Made by a program: the position numbers and the translations under genes
Part shown: one piece after another, positions 10,502 through 21,486 of the stretch
Layout of the letters: each line of letters opens with the position of its first letter
Numbering within the stretch: the stretch's first letter is position 1
The notes under the pieces: generated by a model
Database searches by the model: none
Told to the model about the DNA's origin: nothing
What the model saw: the letters and a program-made list of their open reading frames with translations, nothing else
NCBI GenBank assembly: GCA_009760855.2
Contig: WPIO01000003.1
Coordinates: 7,595,001-7,622,500, forward strand
Length of the DNA: 27,500 nt
Source: Cristatella mucedo
Lineage: Eukaryota > Bryozoa > Phylactolaemata > Cristatellidae
Reading direction: 5' to 3'

Positions 10502-11440
10502 ATGTAATGTAATGTAGCTCCGTCTGTAACTCCACAAAGCCATAAAGACTATGTGGGTGTTATGCAGCAGTTTTCTATAGCAAACTCAAAGCCTAAGCAG
10601 CTTTCGGTAGACTTCATCTCACGCAACAAAGAGAAACTGGGAAGCATAGCGGAGTGAGGAGAGCAGTTGGGGTAGTAAGTGGCATAGAAGTAGCAGCTCA
10701 GGACCACTGGAAAGGATAAGCCATAGTCGGCAGCAGGAAAGTAGTTGTCGTTGCGTAAAAATTGTGGAAGCAAGTTCCATAGTCTAGGACCTTCAGAGCT
10801 AAAGCGTCTGTCGCCGACGGTCTTTAAGAGGAATGAAACAGCCAATTTATTGTCCATAAAGGACCCCGGGGCACGAGGAGGCTGAAACTGGTCCAGCAGT
10901 TCAGCGAGGTACGAAGGAGCCAAGCCGTGGCGGTTTTGTGGGTCAGCGTAAGAACTTTGCTGTGTATCCGTTTATCAATCGGCAGCCATCCTAGCTCTTT
11001 TAGCAAAGGAGACACTTGGTTAAACCTCTGGGATTTGAAAACTAGCCTTGCAGCCATATTCATAGCCAGCTGCAGTGGCCTAGTGGGCTTTTTCGGTAGC
11101 CCAGCCAAAATGGAATTATAATAATCAACCCGAGACAGAACAAAGGAGCTAATTTTTTGCAAGCCACTGTGGAAGACAGCTCCTAATCTTGGATAATGAT
11201 CAGACGTGATGGCTAGCTGTAGGAGCAGTTTTCTGAATGAGGCTTTTAAAATTGAGGCAGCTGTCGAAAATGACATCTAAATTTCGAACACGTGGTGATG
11301 GTTGCACGACAGAATCACCTATTAGAAGAGCAAAGCCTTTTAATCCAGCTACACGCTTAGGGTGTCCTCTGAGCAGCAGTGCGGTTTTTTTGTCATTTAG
11401 TTTCAAGAAGTATTCAAACATCCAGGCTGCAGTAGATTCC
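10502..11440 (-). mobile_element. LINE-B, 5'-truncated L2/CR1-like retrotransposon (longest copy)
   Basis: The minus strand encodes the C-terminal part of a non-LTR reverse transcriptase. AAWMFEYFLKLNDKKTALLL is followed by RVRNLDVIFD, SRVDYYNSILAGLPKK, MNMAARLVFKSQRF and LLKELGWLPIDKRIHSKVL. After a frameshift near 10930 it resumes MAPSYLAELLDQFQPPRAPG, then GDRRFSSEGPRLWNLLPQFL. Comparison with 12614-13277 shows the shift is a one-base loss near CTGACCCACAA. The copy starts downstream of the polymerase F/YADD motif, so no catalytic residues are present and it cannot be active. The 3' end is an (ATTAC)n repeat. Placement in the L2/CR1-like group is by remembered motif order. Confidence 0.9.
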
Positions 11441-11501
11441 GACGGTTTGAATTACAAATACACTATGATTTTTCTTTCGTTTGCATGTACCTGCTTACAC
11501 T

Positions 11502-11547
11502 GCCTGCTGCTTGCAGATGTTACTGTCTGCTGCTTGCAGATACTACC
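11502..11547. repeat. Short direct duplication (about 25-bp period)
   Basis: CTGCTGCTTGCAGATGTTAC and CTGCTGCTTGCAGATACTAC follow each other (cores identical for 15 bases). Confidence 0.8.
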
Positions 11548-11582
11548 ACCAATCATTTGGTAACGCTTTCTATACAGCATCG

Positions 11583-11645
11583 GTAAAGTGCCCAGTTCTC
11601 TGAGGGCACTATGGAAATGTGTTATTATTATTATTATTATTATTG
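11583..11645 (+). mobile_element. Shared 3' tail with (ATT)n, decayed solo copy
   Basis: GTAAAGTGCCCAGTTCTCTG, AGGGCACTATGGAAATGTG and a long TTATTATTATTATTATTATT run. The left inner stem has been lost (about 17 bases shorter than the consensus). Confidence 0.65.
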
Positions 11646-12613
11646 TTAACTCACTGTCCACAGGTCAGCATGGTTAGCAAATTTGGAGGAGCCAGGTTAT
11701 GGCAATCCAAGACACTATCAGAAGAATTTGTGCCCAGCAGTGGGGAAAATGTGCACTGTCATTCCTGGCTGAAATCGATACTGGCTGGTGCTTACATTTT
11801 CTGTTGTGTTGCCATACATGTCTTCTAGCTGCAGTCTAGCCTGATCTGGCTTTGTGGCTGTCCACCAGCACTACTGGTGCTGTTTGTACTTGAACCAGCT
11901 GCAGGACCTTGGCTGCCATCGACACCAAACAAATTTGAGAGATGAGAGAGAAAAACGAGACAATTGATGGGGAGATGGGTTGGGTTGGGTAAGAAACAGG
12001 CCGTAATCGCTGGTGACCGGTGCCGGTGCCGGAAGCCTCTATAGGGGATCTATACGGCGTTTGGATTGGGGATTGGGCAGAGGCACTGTAACACAGTAGA
12101 CATCGTAGCAAGGTGCTTTTCACACTGCACTCATGCACAGCTCTCTTCTGGCCTGCCTCGGGGGGGGGGGGGCCGAGGGGCTGCTCAACAGCTGCCCTTG
12201 ACTGGCCCTCATGCTCCTACCCATCGGACTCCCGGCTAACCTTAAGAGTATTTTCGGAAAAGGGTCAGCAGTCGATATCTATTTATTGGCCGTGTGCTCT
12301 GCTGTCTGACGTGGCGATTGCTAAAAGCCCCAATGGCCTTGCGTTAGTGCTGCCCAGCTTTTCTATTGGGCTTTGCCAAGCTTTTCGTAACTATGGCTGT
12401 GTGTAATTCATTTTGACTGATTTAGTTGAGCTGGTGTACCTGCAAGGATTCACCCTTGCCGGCTGCCGGTAGCTCTGTTTGGCCATCAGTACTGGTGCCC
12501 TTGCTAGAGGAGCAGCACTAGCTGCAACAGCCTGTGGCAGCAGCAGCACGAGCAAGCATTGCCCACAGCAGTTGCTAGCTGCAGCAGCAGTTGCCAGCAA
12601 GGAGTAGAGCATG
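11646..12613. other. No gene: unique intron sequence between the two RT-bearing LINE-B copies
   Basis: Contains a GGTTGGGTTGGGT patch near 11976 and a 13-base G run (12160-12172). A CAG/GCA-rich patch (12510-12600) lies directly before the plus-strand LINE-B copy. Confidence 0.6.
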
Positions 12614-13277
12614 GCCTTTTGGCTGGGCTACCAAAGAAAGCTATTTGGCCACTGCAGCTGACTATGAATATGGCTGCAAGGCTAGTCTTCAAGTCCCAGA
12701 GGCTTGAGCACGTGTCTCCTTTGCTAAAGGAGCTAGGATGGATGCCGGTTGAGCAACGGATACAGAGCTAAGTTCTTACGCTGACCCACAACGCCTGCCA
12801 CGGCTTGGCTCCTTCGTACCTTGCTGAACTGCTGCATGAGTTTCAGCCTGTTTTCGCCCTCAGGTTGTGTCCTGATCGTATCCCATCGTATCCTGTGTGG
12901 ACAATAAATTAGCTGTTCCATTCTTCCTCTTAAAAGACCGTTGGCAACAGAAGCTTTAGCTCTGCAGGTCCTAGACTGTGGAACTCGCTTCCACAATTCT
13001 TACGCAACGACAACTACTCTCCTACTACCGACTATGGCTCATCCTTTTCAGCGGTCCTGAGCTGCTACTTCCATGCTACTCACTACCTCAACTGCTCTCC
13101 TGACTCTGTTATGCTTCCCACTTTCTCTTTGTTGCGTGAGACGAAGTCTGTTGGCTACCGAATGCGTACCGAAAGCTGCCTAGGCTGTGAGTACGCTATA
13201 CAAAACTCTCCTGCGTAACACCCACATGGTCTTTATGACTTTGTGGAGTTACAGACGGAGATTCATTACATTACATG
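12614..13277 (+). mobile_element. LINE-B, second RT-bearing copy
   Basis: The plus strand aligns with the minus-strand copy at 10502-11440 from TTTTGGCTGGGCTACC to the terminal ATTACATTACAT. It encodes LAGLPKKAIWPLQLTMNMAA, then LLKELGWMPVEQRIQS, then a stop at codon TAA (about 12769) where the other copy has a sense codon. Downstream it keeps LTHNACHGLAPSYLAELL, the frame that the other copy has lost. It is a dead 5'-truncated element. Confidence 0.9.
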
Positions 13278-13770
13278 ATGAGTGGCCTGCCGACAAATGG
13301 CCGAGTAGTTTCTAGGTCGCAGGTGGATTGTGGTTGGTCCCTTGCCATTATCAGGCAGTACCAGCACCAGGTAGGCCACTAGCAGCAGAGTAGCAGTGAG
13401 TGAGCAGAGTAGAGTGCAGGTGCTACAATTAGGCAGTGATTAGAAACATGCACGGCACCTGACTACTGCTACTGCCAAGTGGAAGCTGTTGCTGTGGTCA
13501 CGTGTCTGGGCTCCTTTTGGCTGAGTGGCGATTTGAGCAATCGAAGCATGCACGCCCACATGCATGTGCGCTCATGCGCATATGAACACGTGCTCAGGCA
13601 CTGACGAGTATTCACAAATGTGCATTATTTTGGATTCCCTCACATGCGCATGCGTCTGTGCAGGCACGCTTGTCCTCGCGTGCAAATAAATGCATGCACG
13701 TGTATGCACATACGCATGCCGGCATGCTTGCAAGTGCATAAAGCTCAGACAGACACAAGACACATGTACA

Positions 13771-13771
<1 letters not shown>

Positions 13772-13840
<69 letters not shown>

Positions 13841-13855
13841 CACACACACACACAA
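13772..13855. repeat. (CA)n microsatellite
   Basis: About 67 bases of uninterrupted CA, then a GCT interruption and more CA. It is flanked on both sides (about 13546-13990) by alternating purine/pyrimidine words such as GCATGCATG and TGTGCGC. Confidence 0.99.
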
Positions 13856-14450
13856 AAGAGACACAGACATTGACACAGTCACCACCCTAGCGCACACACA
13901 CGGATCCTTACGGGTGCATGCATGCGTGTGTGTGCTCTTGCACCCTCATTGATGTGGACAAATGTATGCATGCATGCAGGTTTGCCAATAGCCTCAGCAG
14001 AACTCGGATGTGAGAAAGTTTTAGCGTGTGATGCTTTCACAGGCTGTCCCTCTCAATCGTCGATATCTGCGGTGTGGGGCAGGGGGCTAGCAAACTGCAA
14101 TACCGAGTTCTTTATTGGGGCCAGTTCTGTGGCGCTGCTGCCTGAAAAGCTGGCGTTATCCAGGGAAGGACCAGGGTTATTCCTTAAATGGACGATAGCT
14201 TGCATCTCTAGACTGCAGTGTTCAGTACTGGTGTGTTCGAAGGTCGCGCGATTGGCAAATTGCATTCACAACTGAGAAAACTTCTCCTGGATTTGTGTGA
14301 TGACACGTGTGACAAAAGCATATCTTCTCTCTTGTCTTTCGGCCTATCAGCCCTTTCCGGATGTGGCTGGACAGCTGTGACTTACAAGGTAGCTGCATCT
14401 GAAGGAAGGTAAGGCTGTTGGCCAGCTCGAAGGGACATGCACAGGACCTG

Positions 14451-14470
14451 CGAGCCGAGCCGAGCCGAGC
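14451..14470. repeat. (CGAGC)4 short tandem repeat
   Basis: Four exact copies of a 5-base unit. Confidence 0.97.
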
Positions 14471-15349
14471 TGTCTCACCTGTTTCTCTGGGCTGCTGGCT
14501 GCGAGTGGCCCTCTAGCATGCCTGCCTTTACAGCAGGATGCCCTTTCTATCCAGCTGGCCCTCAGTCAGTCAAGAGATCTAATTGCTGGCTGATGGACAG
14601 CAGGCCCTATACCAAGAGAGGTGCTAGAAGCCTGTACCTGCTGCCTTTGTTTTTACTGATTTGCCGGCCAGTATTTCGGCAGTGCAAAGGTTGACGATGC
14701 GTGGGCTGCCTGCCTGCACCCCTTTCAGGTATTCGGTGTCGGAGCAGCTCCCCGTAGAATCTCTTCCGCAAGCATACGACCCTCATGTCACCCCCTGACA
14801 AAGTTATAGGAAATGCAGCAGCTCGTCGTGAACGTTGGAGTGTGTGCAGATCGGAGTGAGTCTCGGTGCGACAGCTCGTCAACTTCGATTTTATTAATGA
14901 GGCATGCATGAGTGATGCGATTAAGTCAGTGACCAGCATGGCTGATAATTTCGACTGCCTAACCAGCACTTAAAGAATGCCACAGGGGCCTAATAATAGC
15001 TGTCATAGTTGAGGTTCGGTGCCAGATTTACGCCAAGGGTGGGCCAGAACTTTACTTTACATCAAAGGAAGCCACTCATAGGAAATTGGAAAGTGTGTGT
15101 CATGTGGCAAGCCTCTTGGCGCATTTCTTTGGGTTGGTCCAGTGGGAATTATGGGTCCATTGGCCCACTAGCCTTGCATTTTGGTCGGCGGCATGCTTGT
15201 TTGGGCATGGACCAGCGAGGCTGAGAAGCATGCTATCCACTGCAATCGACTGAAGCAACCCGCCTCATTACCCCAATCATCGCTAGGGTCGCTGCAGTTT
15301 TATGCGATGGATTGCACAAGAACTTGCGTGCACGATGGCTCAAAATTGT

Positions 15350-15585
15350 GTGGCTACATTTGAACGATAGTGTAGTGTAATATTCCATCAAAGATGGAGC
15401 CGATTTCTGGTGGATTTTCGGCACACTCAAGTGGATTGCGACAGTGGCCCGAGTCTTTGCAACCCATTTGCACGAGTATGCGCTTGGGCAAGGGCATGTT
15501 ATTTGGTGTGTAAATTGTAACGACCGTGAACTACAATATTCACTCGAAATTTGAGGTTTATCCAACCGATTTCCGGTCGATTTTG
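15350..15585. repeat. Diverged direct repeat, period about 160 bp
   Basis: Blocks recur in the same order. ACATTTGAACGATAGTGTAG resembles AAATTGTAACGACCGTGAAC, TAATATTCCATCAAAGATGG resembles CAATATTCACTCGAAATTTG, and CCGATTTCTGGTGGATTTT (15400-15418) resembles CCGATTTCCGGTCGATTTT (15566-15584). No mobile family is recognised. Confidence 0.5.
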
Positions 15586-17836
15586 CTTAATTAGATGAGC
15601 CGATTAGAGCCGAGGCAGCAGCCAGGCTTGGGTAGCATGACTTTGCTTGGAACCTGGACCTTGTGGCTCTTACAGCGGCTCATACTTTTTCCCTTGACAA
15701 AGCAACGCCGTGTCTCGGTGGCCCCCTGGAGTTGAACCAAGCCCCTGTGGCACCGAAGGCAAATGTTGTGGCAAATAGCTCATTTACTTACTTCTGGACC
15801 GGCACCGAGGGTGCAAAAATGATGCTAACTTTCACTACTTCTGCCCCCCTCGTCCAGTTCAAAGTTCCAGAACTAGTGCCACTGCCCCGTCTAGTACTTC
15901 ATTGGATAAGAGTTTTTTATTGGTGCTACTCCCCCCCCCCCATCCACTGCTACATTGCATAACAGGGTGCTGGTCCAGCAGCATAATGCCATGGTACTTT
16001 TTAGGGCAGTGGTCATACAGACTTGCTGTTAATAGCGGTTATTTTATTCAGAGATTTCCAATCTAGGAAATAGGCAGCTGCTGGGCTGGATATGAATGAA
16101 TGAATGAATGTAGGTTCAGGTCGGGTGAGGTTGGATGCAATGAAATTCCCCTGAGGGATGGGAAGGGGCAGAGGAACGCCATCTGCTCCGAGAAAGCTTG
16201 TAGCAGTAGCTTTGCATTGATTTGATTTAGCTTGCCAAAGGCGATCCGGAGCCTTTTTGGTCATCCGGTGTAGTGCTTGCTTCCAAGCCAGTGGCCGTCC
16301 GCAAATCAGCCTAAAGGCAGCTAGAATGGAGCGATTGGTGCCTGCGGGTGGAAGCAGCAGCAGCAGCAAACCTGCAGGGGTCGAAGAGTCAACAATATCC
16401 GAGCTTCAATAGCCGGTATATAACATTCAGCAGCTGCTGCTGTCTGCCGAGGCAGCTGTGTCTGTGCAATGCAGTGTTCCAAAACTCTCCCATACTTGCA
16501 ACGAGGGCTTTCAGGCAGCCACGTGAGCTTCCAACATGCACCCGTGCTGAGCCCAAGCTCAGCCTGCCTGCCCATGCTGACCTTAAAAAAGAGCCGTTCA
16601 TGAGAGTGTGCAGCACGCTGAATGTACCCCCTGACTTGGACGACGGACTTCCTCAAAAAGCTCGAGCATACATTGTCCATTGAACCGCCTCCACTGATTG
16701 AGTGGTGCTTATGGCAACCGAATGGCTAGCCATCCTGTGGGTGCTCGGACAATCTGGGACAAATGCTGACACAGTGGACGCAGCTTACTCACAGATTCGA
16801 CTTTTAGAAACCTTTCTATGCCCAGTATGATGCTATGATGAATTAAGAATTTAACTGAGCTGGGATGTCGATTGCTTACCGTCTTTTTGTTGTAAAAGAC
16901 TTAAAAAGGAACATGCGATTATTCTCCAGATCGTTCTTTGTGTCTTGTTATGTGTGTTAATTTACTATGTCTTTGGGTGCCTGGGTGGTCGGTAGGGGGG
17001 AAGGTACCACTCACAGCATGGTATACCCACCGGATTGAAGCTCAAAAAATAGCGACACAGTGAGTCATTGTATTCCAATTGATGAAAACCGTTCGGTTAC
17101 TCTTGATGAAAACATAAAAACTTTTTGAACTTACGACTGCCTATCGACAGATCAGAAGGGCAAGAAACCGCCCGAGGGGCATGTCCCTTGACTACTTGAG
17201 ATCCCACGTTTGTGCTTCCAAAACTGCAATGAGCTTTATGTGCCCACGGAAAGACAAAATAATTCTATTAAATACAAGTGTTTGTTTGTCAGGGCACCAC
17301 ATTTATGATAACTAGTTGCCTTTGTGAAACGAGCAGCCCCCATTGTTGGCCAGGCACAGCAGGTTCCACACGCACCAACCAGTTTTGTCTATTTGACTGG
17401 TTAAAGTTCATGTAGTTAAAAATTGTCTGTATTTACTATCACTGTCCAATTTCACAAAGCTTGAATGCAGATGTGCAGGCTGAGCACTCAAATCAATTTG
17501 AAACTCAGTGAAACGATTCCAGTAACAATGGAATGGCTAAAAAGGTGATAGGTACAAAGTTGGACTTTCCTGCAAGGAGACAATGCCATGATACATTTAG
17601 AAGTATATTCCCACCAGGAAGATGTTGTATTCAACTCTTATCTGGCACCCACAATATTTTCAAATCTGTATACCTAAACTATAACTAATTCGATGCGAAG
17701 AACGTTAGGGGTAATGCTTCAACGTGTTCACTCCACATGATGCCAAGCTGCCTCTATAATTTTTATCAGCCAGACTGCAATCTCCATAAGGAAATATAAG
17801 ACCAGCATGCACAATTTTTATGCAAAAAAAGATTAT

Positions 17837-18545
17837 TGTAATAATAATAATACACTTGATAAAGCACCCTCGGAAAACTCAATCTCTTTCTAGGCGCTTT
17901 ACATTTGCTGCAAAGGAAACATGATCGAATGGTGAGTGGTAACATGCTTGATAAACAACACGAATAACATGGTTAGGGGTGACACGCACAGGGTCAGCAT
18001 GCAAGAGTGGTTAGTGGCAGCATGCAGCAGTGTCAGCACGAATAAGCACATAAAGGACAAATCACAGGGGCCCACTAAATGCTGTCGTAAATAGATGTTT
18101 TTAATTTCTTTTTAAATGTTGTCAAGTCAGGGGATGCCGTGACGGAAGTCGGGAGTGAGCTCCAAGCTTTGGGAGCATGCGAACCAAATGAAGGATCTCC
18201 AAATGATTTGAGGTTTGTACAAGGTATAGGTAAACAGTTGGATTCAGAAAAGCGAACGGCACGATGCTTAGCCTTGTGGGAGAGTAGATCTGATAGATAT
18301 CCTGGAGCCAAAGAACGAAGGAACCTAAAAGTGAGCTACAAAACTTTGAAGTCGATCTGTTACTTGACTGATAGCCAGTGCCGGTCGGCGATAAGTGGTG
18401 TGATGTGGTAACTGCGACGCTCACGGCAGACAAGCCTAGCTGCAGAGTTGTGCACCGGCTGTAAGCGCCCGATTGCACATGCAGGTAGACCAGCAACCAG
18501 TGAGTTGTTTCTTATAAGAAATCTTGTTGAATTGAAATAAGAATT
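17837..18545 (-). mobile_element. LINE-A, RT C-terminus with 3' UTR and hairpin tail
   Basis: On the minus strand from 18545 the frame reads NSLVAGLPACAIGRLQPVHN and HITPLIADRHWLSVK. In a second frame it reads APGYLSDLLSHKAKHRAVRF, GDPSFGSHAPKAWSSLPTSV and TFKKKLKTSIYDSI, with a stop near 18075. The 3' UTR follows (GGTGTCACCCCTAACCATG, GCAGCAAATGTAAAGCGCC). It ends in the same hairpin plus (ATT)n tail that terminates the SINEs. This copy therefore links the tail to an L2/CR1-like reverse transcriptase. It is 5' truncated and frameshifted, so inactive. Confidence 0.88.
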
Positions 18546-18587
18546 CATTTGAATCGAATTGAAATAAGAATTTTTATAAGAAATCTT
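18513..18587. repeat. Interleaved direct repeats at the 5' edge of LINE-A
   Basis: ATAAGAAATCTT occurs near 18513 and again near 18576, and AATTGAAATAAGAATT occurs twice between them. Because the LINE-A homology ends here, the duplication may date from its insertion or may be a local slippage product. Confidence 0.75.
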
Positions 18588-19483
18588 TTCTGTGAAAGAC
18601 TAGGTTAAGTCAAAAGTGCTGACATTTGAGTCATTTTCGACCGGCTGGATGTAACAGCCGAGTTCTTCCAACAGTTCTGGAACTTGTTTCCAGTGTTGCA
18701 CAGTTACTTGAAAGGGTGATCGTTCGTGATGCTCAAGGGTTTAGGTAATAATTGCCAGTCAAGTATTGTGTTGCCGCAGCATCTAGGTGTTTTGTAGGAG
18801 TCCAACCGGCTTTCGGATAGGGGACCAAAGGGCAGAGCTTTGGTACCATTGCTGCAACGCCCTCTCTGGCTACCGCCCTCTCTGGCTACCGTCCTGCTGT
18901 AGTGCTGCATAAGCTGAATGCACCGCTACGGTGTGGCATAGTGTCAACTTACGGATGGCAATCCTTTCAGAAGCAGGATTTGAACCATGCGAACCTAGAC
19001 CCATAATCCGTGGCACCAATAATATTGACACTGGGCAACTTTGCACGCAGCATTTGACAAGGAGAACAGAAAGAAATTAGATTGCAACTCGACACTGTTG
19101 GGGGAGCAGGAGCCTCATGACAACTCATGCTGGCACCAGAGGGGCGGCTAGGAAATTGTATGTTTGGCAAAACCTTTTTTTAAATAGAGGGCTGAATCGT
19201 GACCTTGGCCGAGCCAGCTAGTCGCGCCAGTGATAAAAGACGTTGGCTTAGCACTTTAGGAGAACTAAGCCTCTTCCTTGGCTGGAGGCATGGCCCTTCT
19301 TCAGTGGATGACACCTGGTGGCTTCAAATGGCCACAGCTCCGGCGGCAGCCCCGTTCTTCCGGGTTGCAGGTTTCTGGCACTCGTCATCTTTACAGCTGT
19401 TCTGTCACTTTTCAGGGCTGTCTAAGGTGCCGGCGAGCCCTCTGAGCTGCTGTGCAAATCCAGCGCTATTAAGAAGCTAGTTT
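18588..19483. other. No gene: unique intron sequence
   Basis: Only the 16-bp duplicated unit at 18859-18890 stands out. Confidence 0.55.
18859..18890. repeat. 16-bp unit repeated twice
   Basis: GCCCTCTCTGGCTACC occurs twice in direct succession with no differences. Confidence 0.95.
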
Positions 19484-19560
19484 GATGTGCCTAGAAAAAG
19501 ATTTAGTTATCTTAGGGCAGCATGAAAATGCTGTGACATCATTTTTATTACAATGATTTG
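19484..19560 (+). mobile_element. Highly diverged tail element
   Basis: GTGCCTAGAAAAAGATTTAG, TTATCTTAGGGCAGCATGAA, then an AT-rich end. The order of blocks follows the tail consensus, but identity is low. Confidence 0.45.
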
Positions 19561-19929
19561 CTAGTCTTCATTGCCGCTGTGGTATGTTAAACAGTGCAGC
19601 AGACACGCTGGCTGCTCTCGTGGAAGTATTTTTATTTTGCTGAATTAGCGTGCTGCAGCCGACCATGGTCACACTATTGTCCCATCAAGTGCTTCAGGGG
19701 GGGCTAGCTGGACCGTCTGATGAAAGCAAATGAATGCTAGTAGCATTAAAATCAGGAGCTGACTACAGGTTGCTGAACGTTGTATCTCAGATCCTGTGCT
19801 CTGCTGCAATTTATCTGTAGGGCTGCCTTTCACGCCCCGGGATGTTAGCCACCCCTCCCCAGCGTACCGTTCTCGAAGTAGTCCCACGGCTATTATGCTT
19901 GTTTGCATTAGTGCTCGTTCTTTCTTTAG

Positions 19930-20006
19930 AGCGTATGTAAAGTGCCTAGAAAGAGATTATGTTCTCTGGGGGCTTTATTCAAATGTAATAATTAATAATA
20001 TTATTA
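19930..20006 (+). mobile_element. Shared 3' tail, solo copy
   Basis: GCGTATGTAAAGTGCCTAGA, AAGAGATTATGTTCTCTGGG, GGCTTTATTCAAATGTAATA and AATTAATAATATTATTA. This is a clear match to the tail consensus. Confidence 0.75.
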
Positions 20007-20952
20007 GTTTTGTAGCTTAGGTGTGTTTGCCCACTGCTTAGGCATCGATTCTCTTGCTTCCGGCTGCTGTCAGTCGACACCATTTTTTGCTGCACCATTA
20101 GTGTGCTGGTAGTGCTTCCGGGTCCACGGCCTCGGTCAAAGAGTTTGACTCATCAGAGGCAGGCAACAGCAGAGCAGCAAGACATTGCTGGCGACTGTGA
20201 GAAGGGCTGACTACGTTCGTGGGGCCATGGAACCTGCCGTCGGTGGAGGGTGTTCCGTGCTCAAGTCGGTCATATGTGCACCAGCTCTGCTCTCTTGCAG
20301 TGTATCAATTACCTGGTGGCATTTCTTCATGGTGCTGCATTCTGCTTCTGCACTATTGATTACGGTTTCCCCAGCTCTGCGAAGGATAACCTCCTGGGGA
20401 ATAGGTGCAATCACCTGGCATTGTAGACTGCTTCCTTCCGATGGCGCAAGCCAGAACTGTTCCGAATCCCATGCTGGGTGTGGGGTTATGGCCAGATGCA
20501 TAGGCAGTACCAAGCCAATGGACCAGAACTTGCCCTTGCAGCAGGCAACCTGTCATAAGAAGGCACGTCAGGTACCAACTCGCCTACCCTTTAAGCTTCG
20601 TCTACACCGGCAAACGTTCGGACTCGAGACACCCTAGATCTTGAGGTCGTATTATCAGTTATCACTGGTTGGGTTGACTGCTTTAGGTCTAGGGGGAGGA
20701 GGCAACAGCCCCTCCCAATCCCTATGTCAATAGTCGTGGCACTGTCCACATGACGTCACTTAGGAATGCTTGAACCTATGGGAGAGCAATTCCTCATGCA
20801 CAATACCTGCAGTGTGGCAGCTGCTTGGCATGCTATCCAGTACTGTCTGTGATGCTCGAGACTGAATCAGCCTGCATGACAGTGCAGTGTATCGTTCTGC
20901 AAAACTCTCGCTCAATGCATTACGGCTTTCCACACGCTGCTCGCCATGTGTA
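20007..20952. other. No gene: unique intron sequence before the CT tract
   Basis: A 150-codon open frame (20185-20637) crosses it, but its translation shows no recognisable family and no compositional sign of coding. Confidence 0.55.
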
Positions 20953-21069
20953 CTCTCTATCTCTCTGTGTCTCTGCCTCTCTCCATGTCTATGTTTCTGC
21001 CTCTCTCTGTGTCTCTGTCTCTCTTTCTGTGTCTCTGTCTATCTGTCTGTCTGTCTCTCTCACTCTCTC

Positions 21070-21148
<79 letters not shown>

Positions 21149-21199
21149 GTCTCCGTGTCTCTCTCTTTTGCTCACTCCCCCTCTCTCTTTGTCTCTCTG
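20953..21199. repeat. (CT)n microsatellite with degenerate CTCTGT flanks
   Basis: A pure CT core of 72 bases (21073-21144) lies in a wider tract of CTCTGTCT and CTGTCTGT variants. The decayed flanks around a pure core suggest a recently expanded centre in an older tract. Confidence 0.99.
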
Positions 21200-21306
21200 T
21201 TAAGGACTGTGGTGGCCAGTGTAGCAGATTGATGTTCGAGTGCTTGGGGCATGTTTTGCCGGCTGCTACAGGCTGCTTGCTGCTCGGTTGTTTTCATAGA
21301 CAGGCA

Positions 21307-21486
21307 AGAAAAAAAAATCCTAGCTGATTAAACAGCCTCTTTTTGTATAGCGACAGAAGAGCCTTTACGGCTATCACACCGCTTGCAGTGGCGATAAAGG
21401 ATCGCCCACCGCAGGAATCGAACCCACGACCTCGGGACCGAGGTCGTGAAAGCAACCGCCTTACCTAGTGTGCCATCACGGCTCAC
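21307..21486 (-). mobile_element. tRNA-derived SINE family 1, full-length copy
   Basis: This is the reverse complement of the copy at 4761-4950, with few differences. The B box lies on the minus strand at 21414-21424, the 11-bp head hairpin at 21425-21448, and the tail ends in a run of T on the element strand (A9 on the plus strand at 21309-21317). CAAGAA occurs at both outer edges (21305-21310 and 21487-21492) and may be a short target-site duplication, though it overlaps the A run and is weak evidence. Confidence 0.9.

Larger units (their letters stand above)
13991..17836. other. No gene: long unique intron stretch
   Basis: Apart from the (CGAGC)4 repeat, the diverged repeat at 15350-15585, a (TGAA)n patch at 16092-16110 and a C11 run at 15931-15941, I see nothing. 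The part from about 16780 to 17836 is noticeably more AT-rich. Confidence 0.55.

Noticed and set aside
13572-13952. Long Cys-Val and His-Thr open frames
   Set aside because: They are translations of the CA microsatellite.
16321-16683. Overlapping 111-119 codon frames on both strands
   Set aside because: No motif, and both strands open over the same bases, which is typical of chance.
20185-20637. 150-codon open frame in intron 1
   Set aside because: Its translation has no recognisable family, and an overlapping antisense frame is equally open.
13772-21199. CRISPR-like arrays or phage/bacterial systems
   Set aside because: No spaced palindromic repeats and no prokaryotic gene layout. Repeats are microsatellites and retroelements in an animal intron.
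20825-21327. Ser-Leu-rich and Arg-Glu-rich open frames
   Set aside because: They are translations of the CT microsatellite.
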